This document shows, piece by piece, positions 26,506 through 38,700 of a stretch of DNA of 64,000 nt (position 1 is the stretch's first letter; the number at the start of each line of letters is the position of its first letter). The position numbers and the translations under genes were made by a program. The notes below the pieces were generated by a model. The model was not told the DNA's origin. It saw nothing but the letters and a program-made list of their open reading frames with translations, and ran no database searches. Origin of the DNA: Cadophora sp. MPI-SDFR-AT-0126 (lineage: Eukaryota; Ascomycota; Leotiomycetes; Helotiales; Ploettnerulaceae); assembly GCA_020747065.1 (NCBI GenBank), contig JAGMVK010000003.1, positions 2,170,001 through 2,234,000 on the forward strand, given 5' to 3'.

Positions 26506-28757
26506 ATGGATCAACAACGGGGGAGATCACCGTCCGCTGGGCATCAACAGCATCATATAAATCACAGTCACTCGCCGTCCCCGCAGCCCTTTCAAGATAA
26601 TGGATCGCTTGGCCTAGGAATCGGCCTCAATTCCAGCAACAGCCAGATCCAAAGCAACGATCAACAGTTTCTGAACAGCAGCTTTAGTGCTAATAACGGC
26701 TTCCCCAATAACGATTTCATGACTTCAAATACCCCGGCCTTCTCGCAGGGCGGCCTCGGCGATTCGACCTTCGTACCTACTGCGGATTTCAATCAGCAAT
26801 TCAAGCAAGAAGACCAATCATTCCAACAGTTCAAGCAAGAGGAGCAATCGTCACCGTACAATCAACCGCAGCTGGGCAGCTTCACCCAAGATCTCATGAA
26901 TGCGGGCTTCAATGAGGGCGCAGACTTTCCACTATTTCCTCCAAATCCGGCCGAATACGACCCCTCATTCTTCTCCAACGATCCAACTCAGTCCCAGGCG
27001 AGAAATCAGTCCGTGAATCCATCACAGCTGGACATGTCTTCTCCACAGAATGCACCTACCCCACCTGGTAATCTGTTACAACCAGATTCCCATTCTCCAG
27101 CATCGGCGCATCAGTCACCGAATTTCAACACCCATCAGTTCCAACCTTCGCCAAACCACTCCAGGCATGCTTCATTGGGTCCAGAAAGCGCCGCCTTCCC
27201 CCAAGGACAGAATGTTGAGTGGAGCATGATGCCTCCTCAATTTACCGGCCATAGGAGGACACCTTCAGAATACTCGGACGTCTCTGTGTCTTCTGCGCAT
27301 CACTCTCCAAACCTGGGTCACCATGATAGCTTCGAAGCAATTGATCACAACCATTCGCCAATGCAACGACCACAAGACAGCATTTACGAAAATGTGCTTG
27401 GTATTGGGAACTTTTCATTGTCAGATAATCAACATGGAGCAAGCCCGAGACGAGGATTGAGTCCTGCGCATAGTCCGGCCATATCGCCGCGCTTGGGTCC
27501 CCAGCAGCTACCGAACATGAATCAGCAGACCCCATTGTATCTGATGAACAACAATGGGTTTGGACAGAGCATTTATGGTCAGAACCAGCAAGAATCATTT
27601 CCCCAAATTCAGAATGAAATGGGTCAGCAGATTGTACCGGATATCAACGTTGAATTCGCACCCGCCTCAAGGCAAAACAGCTTCGAGCCTCCAAAGCCGT
27701 CGATGGACCAAGATGCATTGACGCCCCCTGACAGAGGTAAGTGCTCCTGCCAACTTTACTTTGAGTATCACTAACCATTCCAGGCCGACGTCGTCGAGCA
27801 TTTACCGATCCTAACAATAGCGGCACGGGCATACCTCGAGCCAACACTCCTTCCAGTGTATCACCTTCGCTCGGGAGTGATCTTGGATCTCGGTCGCCGG
27901 ATTCTCATCGTTCGCTGTCTCCAAATGATCGTTCTGGTGCCAATTCCCCAAGTAGACGCCGACAGTCAACATCATCACTGCCAAACCGTGATTATATCCT
28001 TGGTCTAGCAGATCCTGAGTATCAACCTTCAGTCGCGGAAAGCGGAAATGCTAAGCGTGTTCAAAAACATCCTGCCACTTTCCAGTGCAATCTCTGCCCA
28101 AAGCGATTCACCAGAGCCTACAACCTGCGATCTCACTTGCGCACCCATACCGATGAGCGCCCGTTCGTGTGTACCGTATGTGGAAAAGCATTCGCTCGTC
28201 AGCACGACCGGAAGCGTCACGAGGGCTTGCATTCAGGAGAAAAGAAGTTCGTTTGTAAAGGCGAGCTCAAACAAGGCGGTTCCTGGGGCTGTGGACGCCG
28301 TTTTGCTCGTGCCGATGCTTTGGGACGGCATTTCCGATCTGAGGCTGGTCGGATCTGTATCAAGCCTCTTTTGGACGAAGAAGCCATTGAGAGACAGCGT
28401 GTGTGGAATGAGCAGCGTATGCAAAATATGCACAATATGCAGCAACCTCAACCTCTTGGTCTCGATCCCAATGGCTTCCCAATCGACTCTAGCGGTAACT
28501 ACACTCTTCCAGCGGCTCTACTGGCTCAATACCCTGCTCTTGCAGGCCTGACCTGGTCCGATCTACCACAAGGAGATCCTGGCATAGACGATGATCCCAG
28601 CGGCCGGAGCAGTTTCGATGCCAGTGGTTCGGAATACTACGATGAAGACAATGAAGGAGGCTATGTCTCCAGTGGCCCTGGTCCCCAACAAGGCTATGGA
28701 CAGCCACAAATGCACGACGCGTACAATGGCGGTTACAGTAGTGATATTGGCCGCTGA
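26506..28757 (+). CDS. CRZ1: Calcineurin-responsive C2H2 transcription factor Crz1
   Basis: Transcription factor dephosphorylated by calcineurin on calcium, alkaline pH or wall stress, then imported to the nucleus. Exons: 26506-27736 and 27784-28757, giving 734 residues. The N-terminal half is Gln/Ser/Asn/Pro-rich. A calcineurin-docking PxIxIT-like sequence, PDINVE, is at residues 378-383. Ser-Pro and SRR-type sites (for example [13 protein letters not shown]) fit phospho-regulation. C2H2 fingers start at C512 ([21 protein letters not shown]), then [21 protein letters not shown], followed by a degenerate third finger with CKGEL and [16 protein letters not shown]. That arrangement and the [11 protein letters not shown] tail are typical of ascomycete Crz1. 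The tail after the fingers is acidic and Gly/Tyr-rich. Confidence 0.95.
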
Positions 28758-29096
28758 CGGATCAGATAACTTTCCGAGGGCGGAAAGTTTTTTTTGTCTT
28801 GGCGTGATGAATTTACACATCTGGAGGTTTTTATGATTTTGGGATATTCCACTTGGGCGCATTAGATACCACATTGCGCTACTCGGATGGCAGTAGCATG
28901 ACCCACGTTCTGGCAAAATCTCCTTGGTTGTTTTCCTTTTTAATTCCACTAGACGGATGACTTATGGCTGTAGAAGCCAATGCAATGAGATCTTGACGAA
29001 TACAATATTTTACATGAACTTCGCTGGAGATGTAACAGGGTCTCAAATCAATTTTTGTTTTTGGTAATATTCTAGTGTTTCATTTGCATTGATATC
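28758..29096. other. Intergenic between convergent CRZ1 and MDR gene
   Basis: 3' flanks only; the end is AT-rich. Confidence 0.5.
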
Positions 29097-30345
29097 TTAC
29101 AATGTAAATACCAGCTTTTCACCACTGACATTACCATTCTTCATCTCTTCCATACCCTTCAAGATTCCCTCGAAACCCTTCCCATACTTGTTCACGCTCG
29201 GCTTGTGTACCTTAACCTTACCTTGTGCCAACAATTCTCTAGCCAACTCCCAGAACATCTTTCCGAACTCAAAGTCTTCAGGCTTAGCTTCAATTTTATT
29301 CGGTCCAAACCTGAAGTCCTCCCCGACAACGGTATATCCCAAAGTGGATTTCATGTCGACCTTATCATTGACGCTCTTAACCTGGTCGGCCGGAACGGGA
29401 AGGAGGGTAGAGTAGACACCACCTGAGGGTGACATGGCTCCGACTGTGATCTTGGGGCTGTCGCCTTCGGAAATACAGTCGAGTGCGTGTTTGATATTGC
29501 CGCCGCTCCATTCTTGGATGTCCTTCGCGCAGGTCGGGGACTTGTAGTCAAATGCCGCATCTGTTTCCACGATTTGGTTAGTTATCTGACACCTGAGGTC
29601 TGAGTAGGATAGGTGTCAGACGTACCGGCTCCAACACTCTTCACGTAGTCAAAGTTGCGAGGCGAGCATGTAACAGCGACGGTCAAGCCTGACAATTTGG
29701 CGAATTGGATGGCAAGGGCACCAGTTGCTGTCGAGCCACCGTAGATGAGGAGGTAGATTTTCTCCGTCGCGGGCTTGGTGGGTAATGGGAGTTGTAGACT
29801 CTGGTAGAGACCTTGTCCGACAGTTGTGATGCCTACACCGAGGGTAGCAGCTTCTTCAAAGCTCAGGTTGTCGGGGATCTTGATCTGGACGTCTCCTTTG
29901 GCTGTGATTATGTTGCCGAAAGCTCCATCTTCCTTGTGCACCTCGTTTCCTAGAATCGATTGTCAGTTGTGAGCTTCCAACAAAGCTTTCGTTCATACCT
30001 CCGTGAGCAAATCCTGCTACTCGGTCACCTTTCTTGAAGGGCTTTGTGACTTTGCTTCCGACTTCTTCTACGATACCAGAATAATCGCAGCCAATCTAGA
30101 GTTGAAATTGTGTTAGAATATGCACGCTCCTGCCAGTATTTGCTCGTCGTCTGAGCTAGCTGCAACTTCTAACTTACTCTGGTGCCCTCGGTTGTCAACC
30201 AAGCAACATGCTTCCAATCGGTAGGATTCAAAGCAACTGCCTTAGTTTTAACCAAGATATAATCATCACGAAGAGCCGGTACAGGTGCCTCTACAGCAGC
30301 AGCTTCGCCTGGCTTTTTGGTTATGATGACGGTGTTTTTGGACAT
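29097..30345 (-). CDS. MDR-family reductase (trans-enoyl reductase/quinone oxidoreductase-like)
   Basis: Medium-chain dehydrogenase/reductase of 350 residues. Exons on the minus strand: 30345-30178, 30095-29999, 29949-29626 and 29560-29097. The start is [20 protein letters not shown]. The GroES-like domain contains [21 protein letters not shown] and [13 protein letters not shown]. The Rossmann domain has [21 protein letters not shown], the NADPH-binding glycine-rich segment. The zinc-ligand Cys/His pattern of true alcohol dehydrogenases is not seen, so a zinc-independent NADPH reductase is likely. Fungal relatives include stand-alone trans-acting enoyl reductases of polyketide clusters and general stress oxidoreductases. 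No polyketide synthase is nearby in the window, so a cluster role is unsupported. The substrate is unknown. Confidence 0.88.
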
Positions 30346-32734
30346 TTTGGCGGGGTGATTTTTGAGGCTCGTGAAACGAAAAGAACGACGATAAATGCAG
30401 ATTGAAGACGACTTAATATAAATCAATGAAAGCAAAGAAGCTGAAGGATGAAGCTAGAAATTTATTTCACTTACGGACACCCTACCTCCCCGATCCCGAC
30501 TCTGTTATTATTAATCCAACAGGGAGAATATCTCAGACCATCATGGCCGCGGCAGTTGTCAACCACCCCACTGAGTCGAGTAGGTACTGTACTGATGTCA
30601 CCAGGCTTGGAAGGCTGTAGAAAAATTTACCCCTCCATGCTCAATGCCTTATCAGATAACTCACCACCTAACAGCTCTGCTGGGAGTCAGGCCAGACCCG
30701 TCCGTACCCAGTGTTTCTTCTCCAGTTTTAGTGACGAGGCCATGCTTCCCTGTGCGGATACAGTAGAAGTATGACGAAGTGTGGAGAGAATTGAAGAATT
30801 TTATGGCCGAGGAGGAACTGACACGCTGTTAAGTCCGAAGGGGGCTATCCCGAGAAATGGGGGCGGATTGAGTTCTTGTACGAGTTGAACTTTGAACTTT
30901 TTGGATCTCGGTCAGGGTATAAATAAGTAAGAAGTAAGCAACTACTTCAGGAGTCCATAGGAAGGCCCCGAAAGTCTCCAAAAGATTCCAACACTTCAGC
31001 CTCATCCATCTTGCAACTCCCTCTGTGCGGTCTCGTGTCCTTAAATCCCGATCCCTTTCCCTGCCTCTCCTGTCCTCTCCTCTTCTCTGGCCACGATACG
31101 TATATATTTGTCCAGGTTTCGGTGGCTCAAGTAATGAATAGCGACGTCGTGTTAATATTGGTCGCCGAAGGCTGTCAATGCGAACCTGAATCAAACGAAT
31201 CACGACTGTCGTTTGTCGGCCCATCACATCTGTCGTTCGGCTTGAGAAGGTTGGCTGCCACACTCTTCTCCTTTTTCCTGCGCGCCGCCGAGTAGCAGAG
31301 ACCAACCACAGGTGGGCGACCAGCCTCTCTTTATGCACAATCGTATTGTCGCGCTCAATTTGACGACTCTGCGAGTCCCTATTTGATGCCAGACTTGCGG
31401 TGAGGCCTGGAAGAGGAGACTGGAGGAGACTGGAGAGGGCCCTATGCAGAATTATGGGACCTGCGCGGGTGCTAGCAAATCGCTCATCTTCCCCTCGATC
31501 GGTGGCCGCTGGGCTCCAAGCCATGTTGTAAAATATGCATGCGAGGATATGCTGTGCTCCCGTAAATGCCTGTCTGTTGGTACCCGCTCCTTTGTTTTTC
31601 TCCCATAGCGCCCGCCGAATTACTCCTATGCTGCGGGCGACGTACATGAAAGGACAAAATACTGTAATAAAAATGTAGCCAGCCCTTGGGAAAATATCTT
31701 CATCTGCAGAACGAGCATACGTGCCCAACAAACAACTGAGCCCGTACAGTACGACACGGCTTGCCACAATTGATCGCCCGTGTATCGTACAGGGTTGCAC
31801 GGACAACTACAAGCTCCTCGATAAGGGCGATACACAGCAAATTGTCTCAGGTGCTGCTGTGGCTGCAACCCTTTGGCGAGAAACAAACGATAATTCCTCC
31901 CCATCCTATCCCTTGTTGCGAAAAAGTTCCTCCGGGTGACCTTTTCATCCCTGAGTTAATACTACTACACCCTCTTGTCCTCGCCCCGGGATAACTTCAC
32001 AACCATCGCATCTCACGATATCCGAAATCAACAATCCACACTCCGTCCCTGCGCCTTATCCGGTCGTTGCACATAGCCCTCGATGAGTCTGACACCAATC
32101 CACGAATTCACGAGCTCGAAAATCCACTATGGCTGCTGTCGAGGGCTTGTTGTTCTGCGCGGATCTCCCAAGGAACTCCACTACGATCCAGCGCTCGACG
32201 ATTGGGTTGGGTAGAGAGTGGAATGAAGATGATACACGCATAAGGCTGGCGCTCATAGCGAGAGCATGGATGCAATTGCGCACTGCCAGGAAGCTTGAAG
32301 GTGCATATCGGAAGCATTTGGTACGGACCGTGATGCCTTATATCTCCTTTTCACCGGCTTCTGTCAGGCCAGGCCAGGCGCTGTTGTCTTGCAGGAGTGC
32401 AGTAGCGGCTCAAGCCTGCCGCAGCACGGCGGTGTGGACCCTAACAACTCAGATATCTAACGAACATCAATAGGAACTACTTCCGCATTCGGAATCTACG
32501 TGGCCCTGCAGCTCGAAGTCGAAACCCCATCCTCTGAAAGTACCAGAATGTTTGGGGACACTGGGAAAATTGAACGGCAAGCCATCACCAAGTGATGACG
32601 AATTCGTTGCTCCTTACGACACCAATACCGATGCACTTGCCAGGAAGAGAGCACACGAGTCCTCCGAATCCCGAATTACCCCTCCTTCTTCAGTCGAGAA
32701 AGGAGAAGACCATTCATTGTTCCACGACCCCACG
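30346..32734. other. Intergenic, no gene accepted
   Basis: A long region with several open frames on both strands but no recognised protein. The stretch 32,474-32,734 is open in the same frame as the following repeat-protein gene and may be a 5' coding extension or leader. A candidate acceptor (TACCAG) ends at 32546. Confidence 0.4.
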
Positions 32735-35700
32735 ATGGCCACCTCGGTGGATTTCCAGTCTCAAGATGGCTTCAAGATGGCGGCCAAGAAGAAGAAAGGC
32801 AAAGCGGCGGCCAAGTCTGGATGGGATGATGATGAAGATGAGAAAAAGAAAGAAGAGGGCGAGGGTGAGGGAGGTGATGGTGGTGACAAGTCTGGAGATA
32901 TTGGAGCTGGTGGTGATGGAGACAAGAAGGACGAAGCAAATGGCAATGGTGATGGGGCTGGTGAAAACCCTCCTGAAGATGACTGGGATTCCTTCCTGCC
33001 AGCAAAAGCTAAGAAGGGAAAGAAAGGAAAGAAAGGTGCCGTGGAGGAGGCGGCACCTGCGGCACCCGCTGTGGAAAAGTTTGATGCATTTCATGAGATC
33101 AAACTGGATGATACTGGGCCGATGTTGGACTTAAGCTTCGATACTGGAACGAAACCGAGTACGAGTGGGTTTGGTTCATGGGGTAGTAGTTGGAACACTG
33201 GGACCACCAGGTGAGTTTGAATGTGCCCTACGAAGAACTTTCGAGAATCGTAGAACTGACGCCAATCATCAGTACCTGGGATTTCTCGGCTACCACTGCA
33301 GATACAACACCGGCAGTCGATACCAAAAAGGAGACCGAAGACAATCCCTGGAGTCTAAATCGTGGCAAACCGAAGAAGAAGGATAAAGGTTTCTCTTTCG
33401 GAGCGCTTGATGAAGAAGAGGAGAAGCCAGCGGAACCAGACCCCGTCCCCGAGAAGAAGGACGACACTTTCGACTTTGGATTCTCGTCTGGAAAGAAGGA
33501 CAAGAAGAAGAAAAAGGGTGGTGTGTTCGCATTTGAAGAGGTCGAGGAGACCCCTGAACCAACCCCGGCTGTTGTTGAGGAGACTCCTGCTGAAGATGAT
33601 TGGGGTGGGGGATGGGGAGCTCCAAAGGCCAAAGGCAAGAAGGGTAAGAAAGGTGCAGTCGAAGCTGAACCGCCAAAAATCGAGGAGCCGGCTCCTGTTG
33701 AAGATGATTGGGCGTCTTTCGCAACTGCGGGCAAGAAAGGCAAGAAAGGCAAGGGGAAGAATGCCATTGAGGAACCGCCGAAGGTATGTTGCTACAGCTC
33801 GTCGTCATTTCTGGATATGTTTTCACCTATGTTGTTAATTCTCCACTTTCCATGCCAAAAGTTTGGTTCGGTTCGCTTGTTTGATATGTGACACCTGGTG
33901 GACCCATCTCGGGTCGAGCGGCAGTGGAGATTCTAGTGCATTACCACATTGTCACATCTCGCCTAGGATATCTTTGCTTTCTACAAACTTTTAGTACATA
34001 ACGAACCAGTCGTCTAATTGTACACAGGTTGAAGAGCCCACGGCAGAGCCCGAACCCGAAGTAGCTGCTGATGACTTTGGTTGGGGGGCCCCGGTTTCCA
34101 AAAAGGATAAGAAAAAGGGAAAGAAAGGTGCCATCGAAGACGTCCCCAAAGTCGAGGAGGAGGTCAAGGTACCTGACCCCGAGCCCGAGCCAGCCGATGA
34201 TGGATGGGGTTCATTTTCGACCAAGAAGGACAAAAAGAAAGGCAAGAAAGGTGCAGTTGAAGAGCCCGCTAAAGTTGAAGTTGTGCCGGAACCCATAAAA
34301 GAAGAAGAACCGGCAGACGACGGCTGGGGATCATTCGGGACGGCTAAGTCCAAGAAGAAAGGAAAGAAGGGCGCCGTTGAGGAACCTCCCAAAGTGGAAG
34401 ACAAGACCCCAGACCCTGAACCCGAGCCTGAACCAGTAGTCGATGATTTTGGCTGGGGCGCACCGGTGACCAGCAAGAAAGACAAAAAGGGCAAAAAGGG
34501 CAAAGCCGCTGTTGAGGAAGTCAAAGTTGACCCGCCCAAAGAGCCTGATCCTGAGCCGGAACCAGTTGCTGATGAGTTTGGTTGGGGCTCTGCGATTACG
34601 AGCAAGAAAGACAAAAAGGGCAAGAAAGGTAAGGCTGCTATTGAAGAAGTCAAAGTCGAGGAGCCGAAAGAACCCGACCCTGTTCCAGAACCTGAGCCCG
34701 AACCTGTCGCGGATGATTTCGGTTGGGGTGCCCCTGTCTCCAAGAAGGATAAGAAGAAAAAAGGCAAAAACGCTATCGAGGAGGTTCCGAAAGTTGAAGA
34801 GAAGGCTCCTGAGCCTGAGCCCGAACCGGAGCCGGCTGCGGACGACTTTGATTGGGGAGCTGCCATAACTTCAAAGAAGGATAAGAAAGGGAAGAAGGGC
34901 AAGACCGTCATTGAAGAACCAAAGGTAAGCAATTTTCTGTATCGGTTCGGATCTCTAGGCATTCAAATATACGGCGTCCTTTTAACATGGTACCCCTACG
35001 CATGATTGGTATGATATGCCAGTTATCTGGTTCAGAAGACCGAATGCTCTTCTTAGATGTTATTTCCATCTGTGCTGTGGATACACAATTCCATAAGCGA
35101 ACTAATCGACCCGAGCTCGATTCTGACTTCACTCTAGGTCGAGCCGATCAAGGAACCTAATCCAATAGCTGAACCCGAACCTGAAGTAGAAGAATCCTCT
35201 GGCTGGGGAGCATCGTGGGGCCTAGGTGGAGGCAAGAAAAACAAGAAGGCAAAGGACGAGCCGCAAGCCAAGGAACCGACACCTGAACCAGAACCTGCGC
35301 CTGTTGTTGAAGAAGACAGCGGATGGGGATCTTTCTCGACTGTCAAAAAGGACAAGAAGGGAAAGAAAGGGGCCAAGGCTGTCGTTGAAGAGCTGCCAAA
35401 GGTCGAGGAGCCTACCCCTGAGACAGACCCAGTTGTTGATGATGATGCTGGCTGGGGCTCATTCTCTCTCGGTGGGAAGAAGGACAAGAAGAAGAAGGGA
35501 AAAGAGGAGGCTCCGAAGATCGAGCCGATTCCTGAACCTGAACCTGTGGCTGAAGACGATGGATGGGTAAGTTTTTCAGACTCTTGTTTGAGGGGAGCGA
35601 TCATTCCTCCGGCCGGATGCGATTTGTCTATTTAATTGACCTTGAACTGACTTGGCGATCAGGGATTCGGAACGTCTAAAAAGGACAAGAAGAAAAAGGC

Positions 35701-38700
35701 CAAGGACGAGCCTGCTAAAGTTGATCCAATGCCTGAACCAGAACCCGAACCCGTCGTGGAAGACAGTGGCTGGGGATTTGGACTAGGGAAGAAGGCCAAA
35801 GGTAAAAAGGGCAAAGAGGAGCCCAAAGTTGAGCCCGTTCCAGAACCTGAGCCCGAACCCGAACCTGTTGTCGAAGATAGTGGGTGTAAGTCATATTTCA
35901 TCCTTCATTAACCTTGTGTAGGCCGCATCGCAGTGGCTATCCAGACATATGCTAACTCGCGGTCAGGGGGGTTCGGATTATCTTCGAAGGACAAGAAAAA
36001 GAAAGGTTCCAAGACCAAAGAAGTGTCTCCCCCGCCAGCGCCAGTCATTGAAGAAAAAGCGGATGACGATGATTGGACAAACTGGGGCCAGAAGACGACC
36101 ACCAAGACGAAAAGCAAAACCTCCAAAGCACTTGTCGAGACCAAAGTTGAGGAGCCAATGCGGGCACCAACTCCACCACCTGCCGTTCCTGAACTTGGTG
36201 ATGCTGATGACGACTTTGGATGGGGGACCTCGAAGAAGGACAAGAAAAAGAAGGGCAAAACGGCATCACCAGAGGCTTCTTTCCACGAGGATTCCATCAA
36301 ACCTGACGCTATCGAGGAACCTAAAGTCGATGATATGTGGGGCACTTCAACTTCTAAGAAGGACAAGAAAAAGTCTTCTAAGAGCAAGAGTGCCTTTGAG
36401 GTCATAGATGAAACGCCACCTGAGCCTGTCGTCGAAGAGACGAAAGCTGTCGAAGACGATTGGGGGTCCGGATGGGGAGCCGCTACTTCTAAGAAAGACA
36501 AGAAAGGAAGTAAGAAAAAGGGCATCGAAGTTGAGGCTCCTCCCCCAGCTCCAACACCCCCGGCCATGGACTTAACTGAACCTGAACCCGACTGGGACTT
36601 TGGAACGACTGCTGAAAAGACCAAATCAAAGGAGAAAGAGAAGGAGAAAGAGGTCCCAGCTAAGAAGCTCACCAAGAAGGAACAAAAGGAGGCGGACAAA
36701 CTGGCCGAGAAGGCCAAGAAGCAGGCCGAAAAAGACGAGGCTGAGGCTAAGAAGAAGGCCGAGAAAGAAGAGGCTGCGGCCAGAGAGGCTGAAGAACTGG
36801 CTTTGGCCGAAGCTGAAGCTGAGGTAAGTCGCGCTTTCGCAATCAAATTCATGTTTCAAAATTGTTCGAGGAATTACGATCATGAATGCTCTAAAGAGCG
36901 ACCATGTCATTGGAATTATTACTGACCTGATTGCAGGCCAAAAAGAAGGAGGAGGAAGATGCCAAAGCCAAAGAAGAAGGTCAGTTCTCAACCATTCACG
37001 TACTCTTACTTCTTGGTTGCATTGTTGGACTGGACGAGCCTTGGACACATCGTCCAACTTAAGATCCATAATTGGCCCAGAAACGTTCCTTGGTTAAGAG
37101 GACAATACTGACTCGAATTGTTCACATAGCCGATGCAAAGGCGAAAGCAGCCAAAGCACCCAAATTGACCAAAAAGGAGCAGAAAAAAGCCGATGAACTC
37201 GCCAAGAAATTGAAGCTTGAAGAGGAAGAGGCTGCGGCTGCGGCCAAATTGGCCGAAGAGGAAGCTGCGCGAGAAGCTGAGCAACTGGCTGCCAAGGAAG
37301 CCGAAGAGAAGGCTGCCCTTGCTGAAGCAGCAAAGTCGTCGAAGAAAGACAGCAAATTGAAGAAATCTAAGAAAGGGGCAGCGACCACAGTCAAGGAAGC
37401 TGAGCCGGAGCTAGACCTCATTGATCTCAGCGCCGCCCCCCCGGTCATCAAAGAGAAGGAAAAGGTCGAGATCGAGGACAAGTCCGAGCTTTTCAGTTTC
37501 TGGGGAGCTAGCAAGAAATTGCCCAAGGGTGCGGCGGGAGCGAAGGAGGCGCCATCGTCGCGAGACGAGATTGCGATTGCTGACAAAGCGAAGCTTCTGG
37601 AAGCCACAAGGGACTCCAAGGACACGACAACATCATTGAAAGCATCCGCGACTTCGATGAAGGCATCAGCAATTACGAAGAAACCTGTAGGCGGAAAGAT
37701 TGCGGATAGGTTGAAAGCCTTTGAGTCACCCAAAGAAGTTGCCGCGCCACCTCCCCCTCCCCCGCCGCCCCCATCGCCACCACCCCCGGCCAAGGAGGAT
37801 AAGAAGAAGTCTAAATCCTCCTCCTCCAAAAAGGAGGAGATCATCGAGGAGCCACCAACACCACCAAAGAAGACCGCCAAAAATAAAGCAGTTCCTGGTA
37901 GCTTTCCCACTGACCTCTTGGACGAAGATATTGTTGAGGTTGTTGAAATGCCCACAGCCAAAAAATCGAGCAAGAGTAAATCAGCCTCCAAATCCAAGGA
38001 ACTTCCAAAAGAGGTCCCCAAAGAAGAGCCTGTAGTAGTTGATACACCTCCTACCCCCGCCTCCGGAGCCCAAATCTTCCAAGAAAGAACGCCCTCGTGT
38101 TGTTCGCGATGGAAGCTCGTGGGGTGCCTGGGGTGCTGCTCCTAGAGAAGAGAAGAAGAAGTCGTCCAAGGACCGCAAATCCTCGCCCAGCGACGAAAAG
38201 AAGTCGTCTAGGGATTCAAAATCCAAACGACCCGACAAGGAAGAAAAGGTTTCTTCAAAGGATTCTTCATCCGACAAGGCCGACAGACCACCAATATCCA
38301 GGGGGTTGACGAGTATGTTTGGAGCCGCACCACCCCTTCGACGGTCCAGTACCTCTGGCAAAACCAGTTCCAGGCGACATTCAGTTGTTGACAGTGGACT
38401 GATCTCTCCGCCACCTGAAATGTCTGCAAAGGCAGCAAAAATGCTTGGTGTCACGCCTGGGAAGCTCTCCAGAAGCAAATCTGAGAAGCACAGCAAATCA
38501 CGTGGTAAGCTCCCGATGCGCTTTGCATCTGAAACCAACGGTGCTAACCCTCTCATAGGCCTTGATGATGAGGAAGACCTTGTGCTTGTCGGAGCTGACG
38601 AAGCTTCGCCTGAGAAATCAAGCCGCGATCGCAAACGAAAGTCGAAGGTAATTCAAGACCCAATGGTATTCAGCAGTCCGCCCCCGGCTGTACCAATGCC

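Noticed and set aside
30829..31806. 325-codon open frame on the minus strand
   Set aside because: Its first codon is TTG rather than ATG, composition is Arg-rich and promoter-like, and no family pattern was recognised; most likely a chance open frame.
33991..38021. Several 150-320 codon antisense frames, rich in Ser/Gly/Phe or Ser/Ala
   Set aside because: They mirror the Glu/Pro/Lys repeat codons of the plus-strand gene; their repeat period follows that gene and introns of the plus strand fit splice rules.
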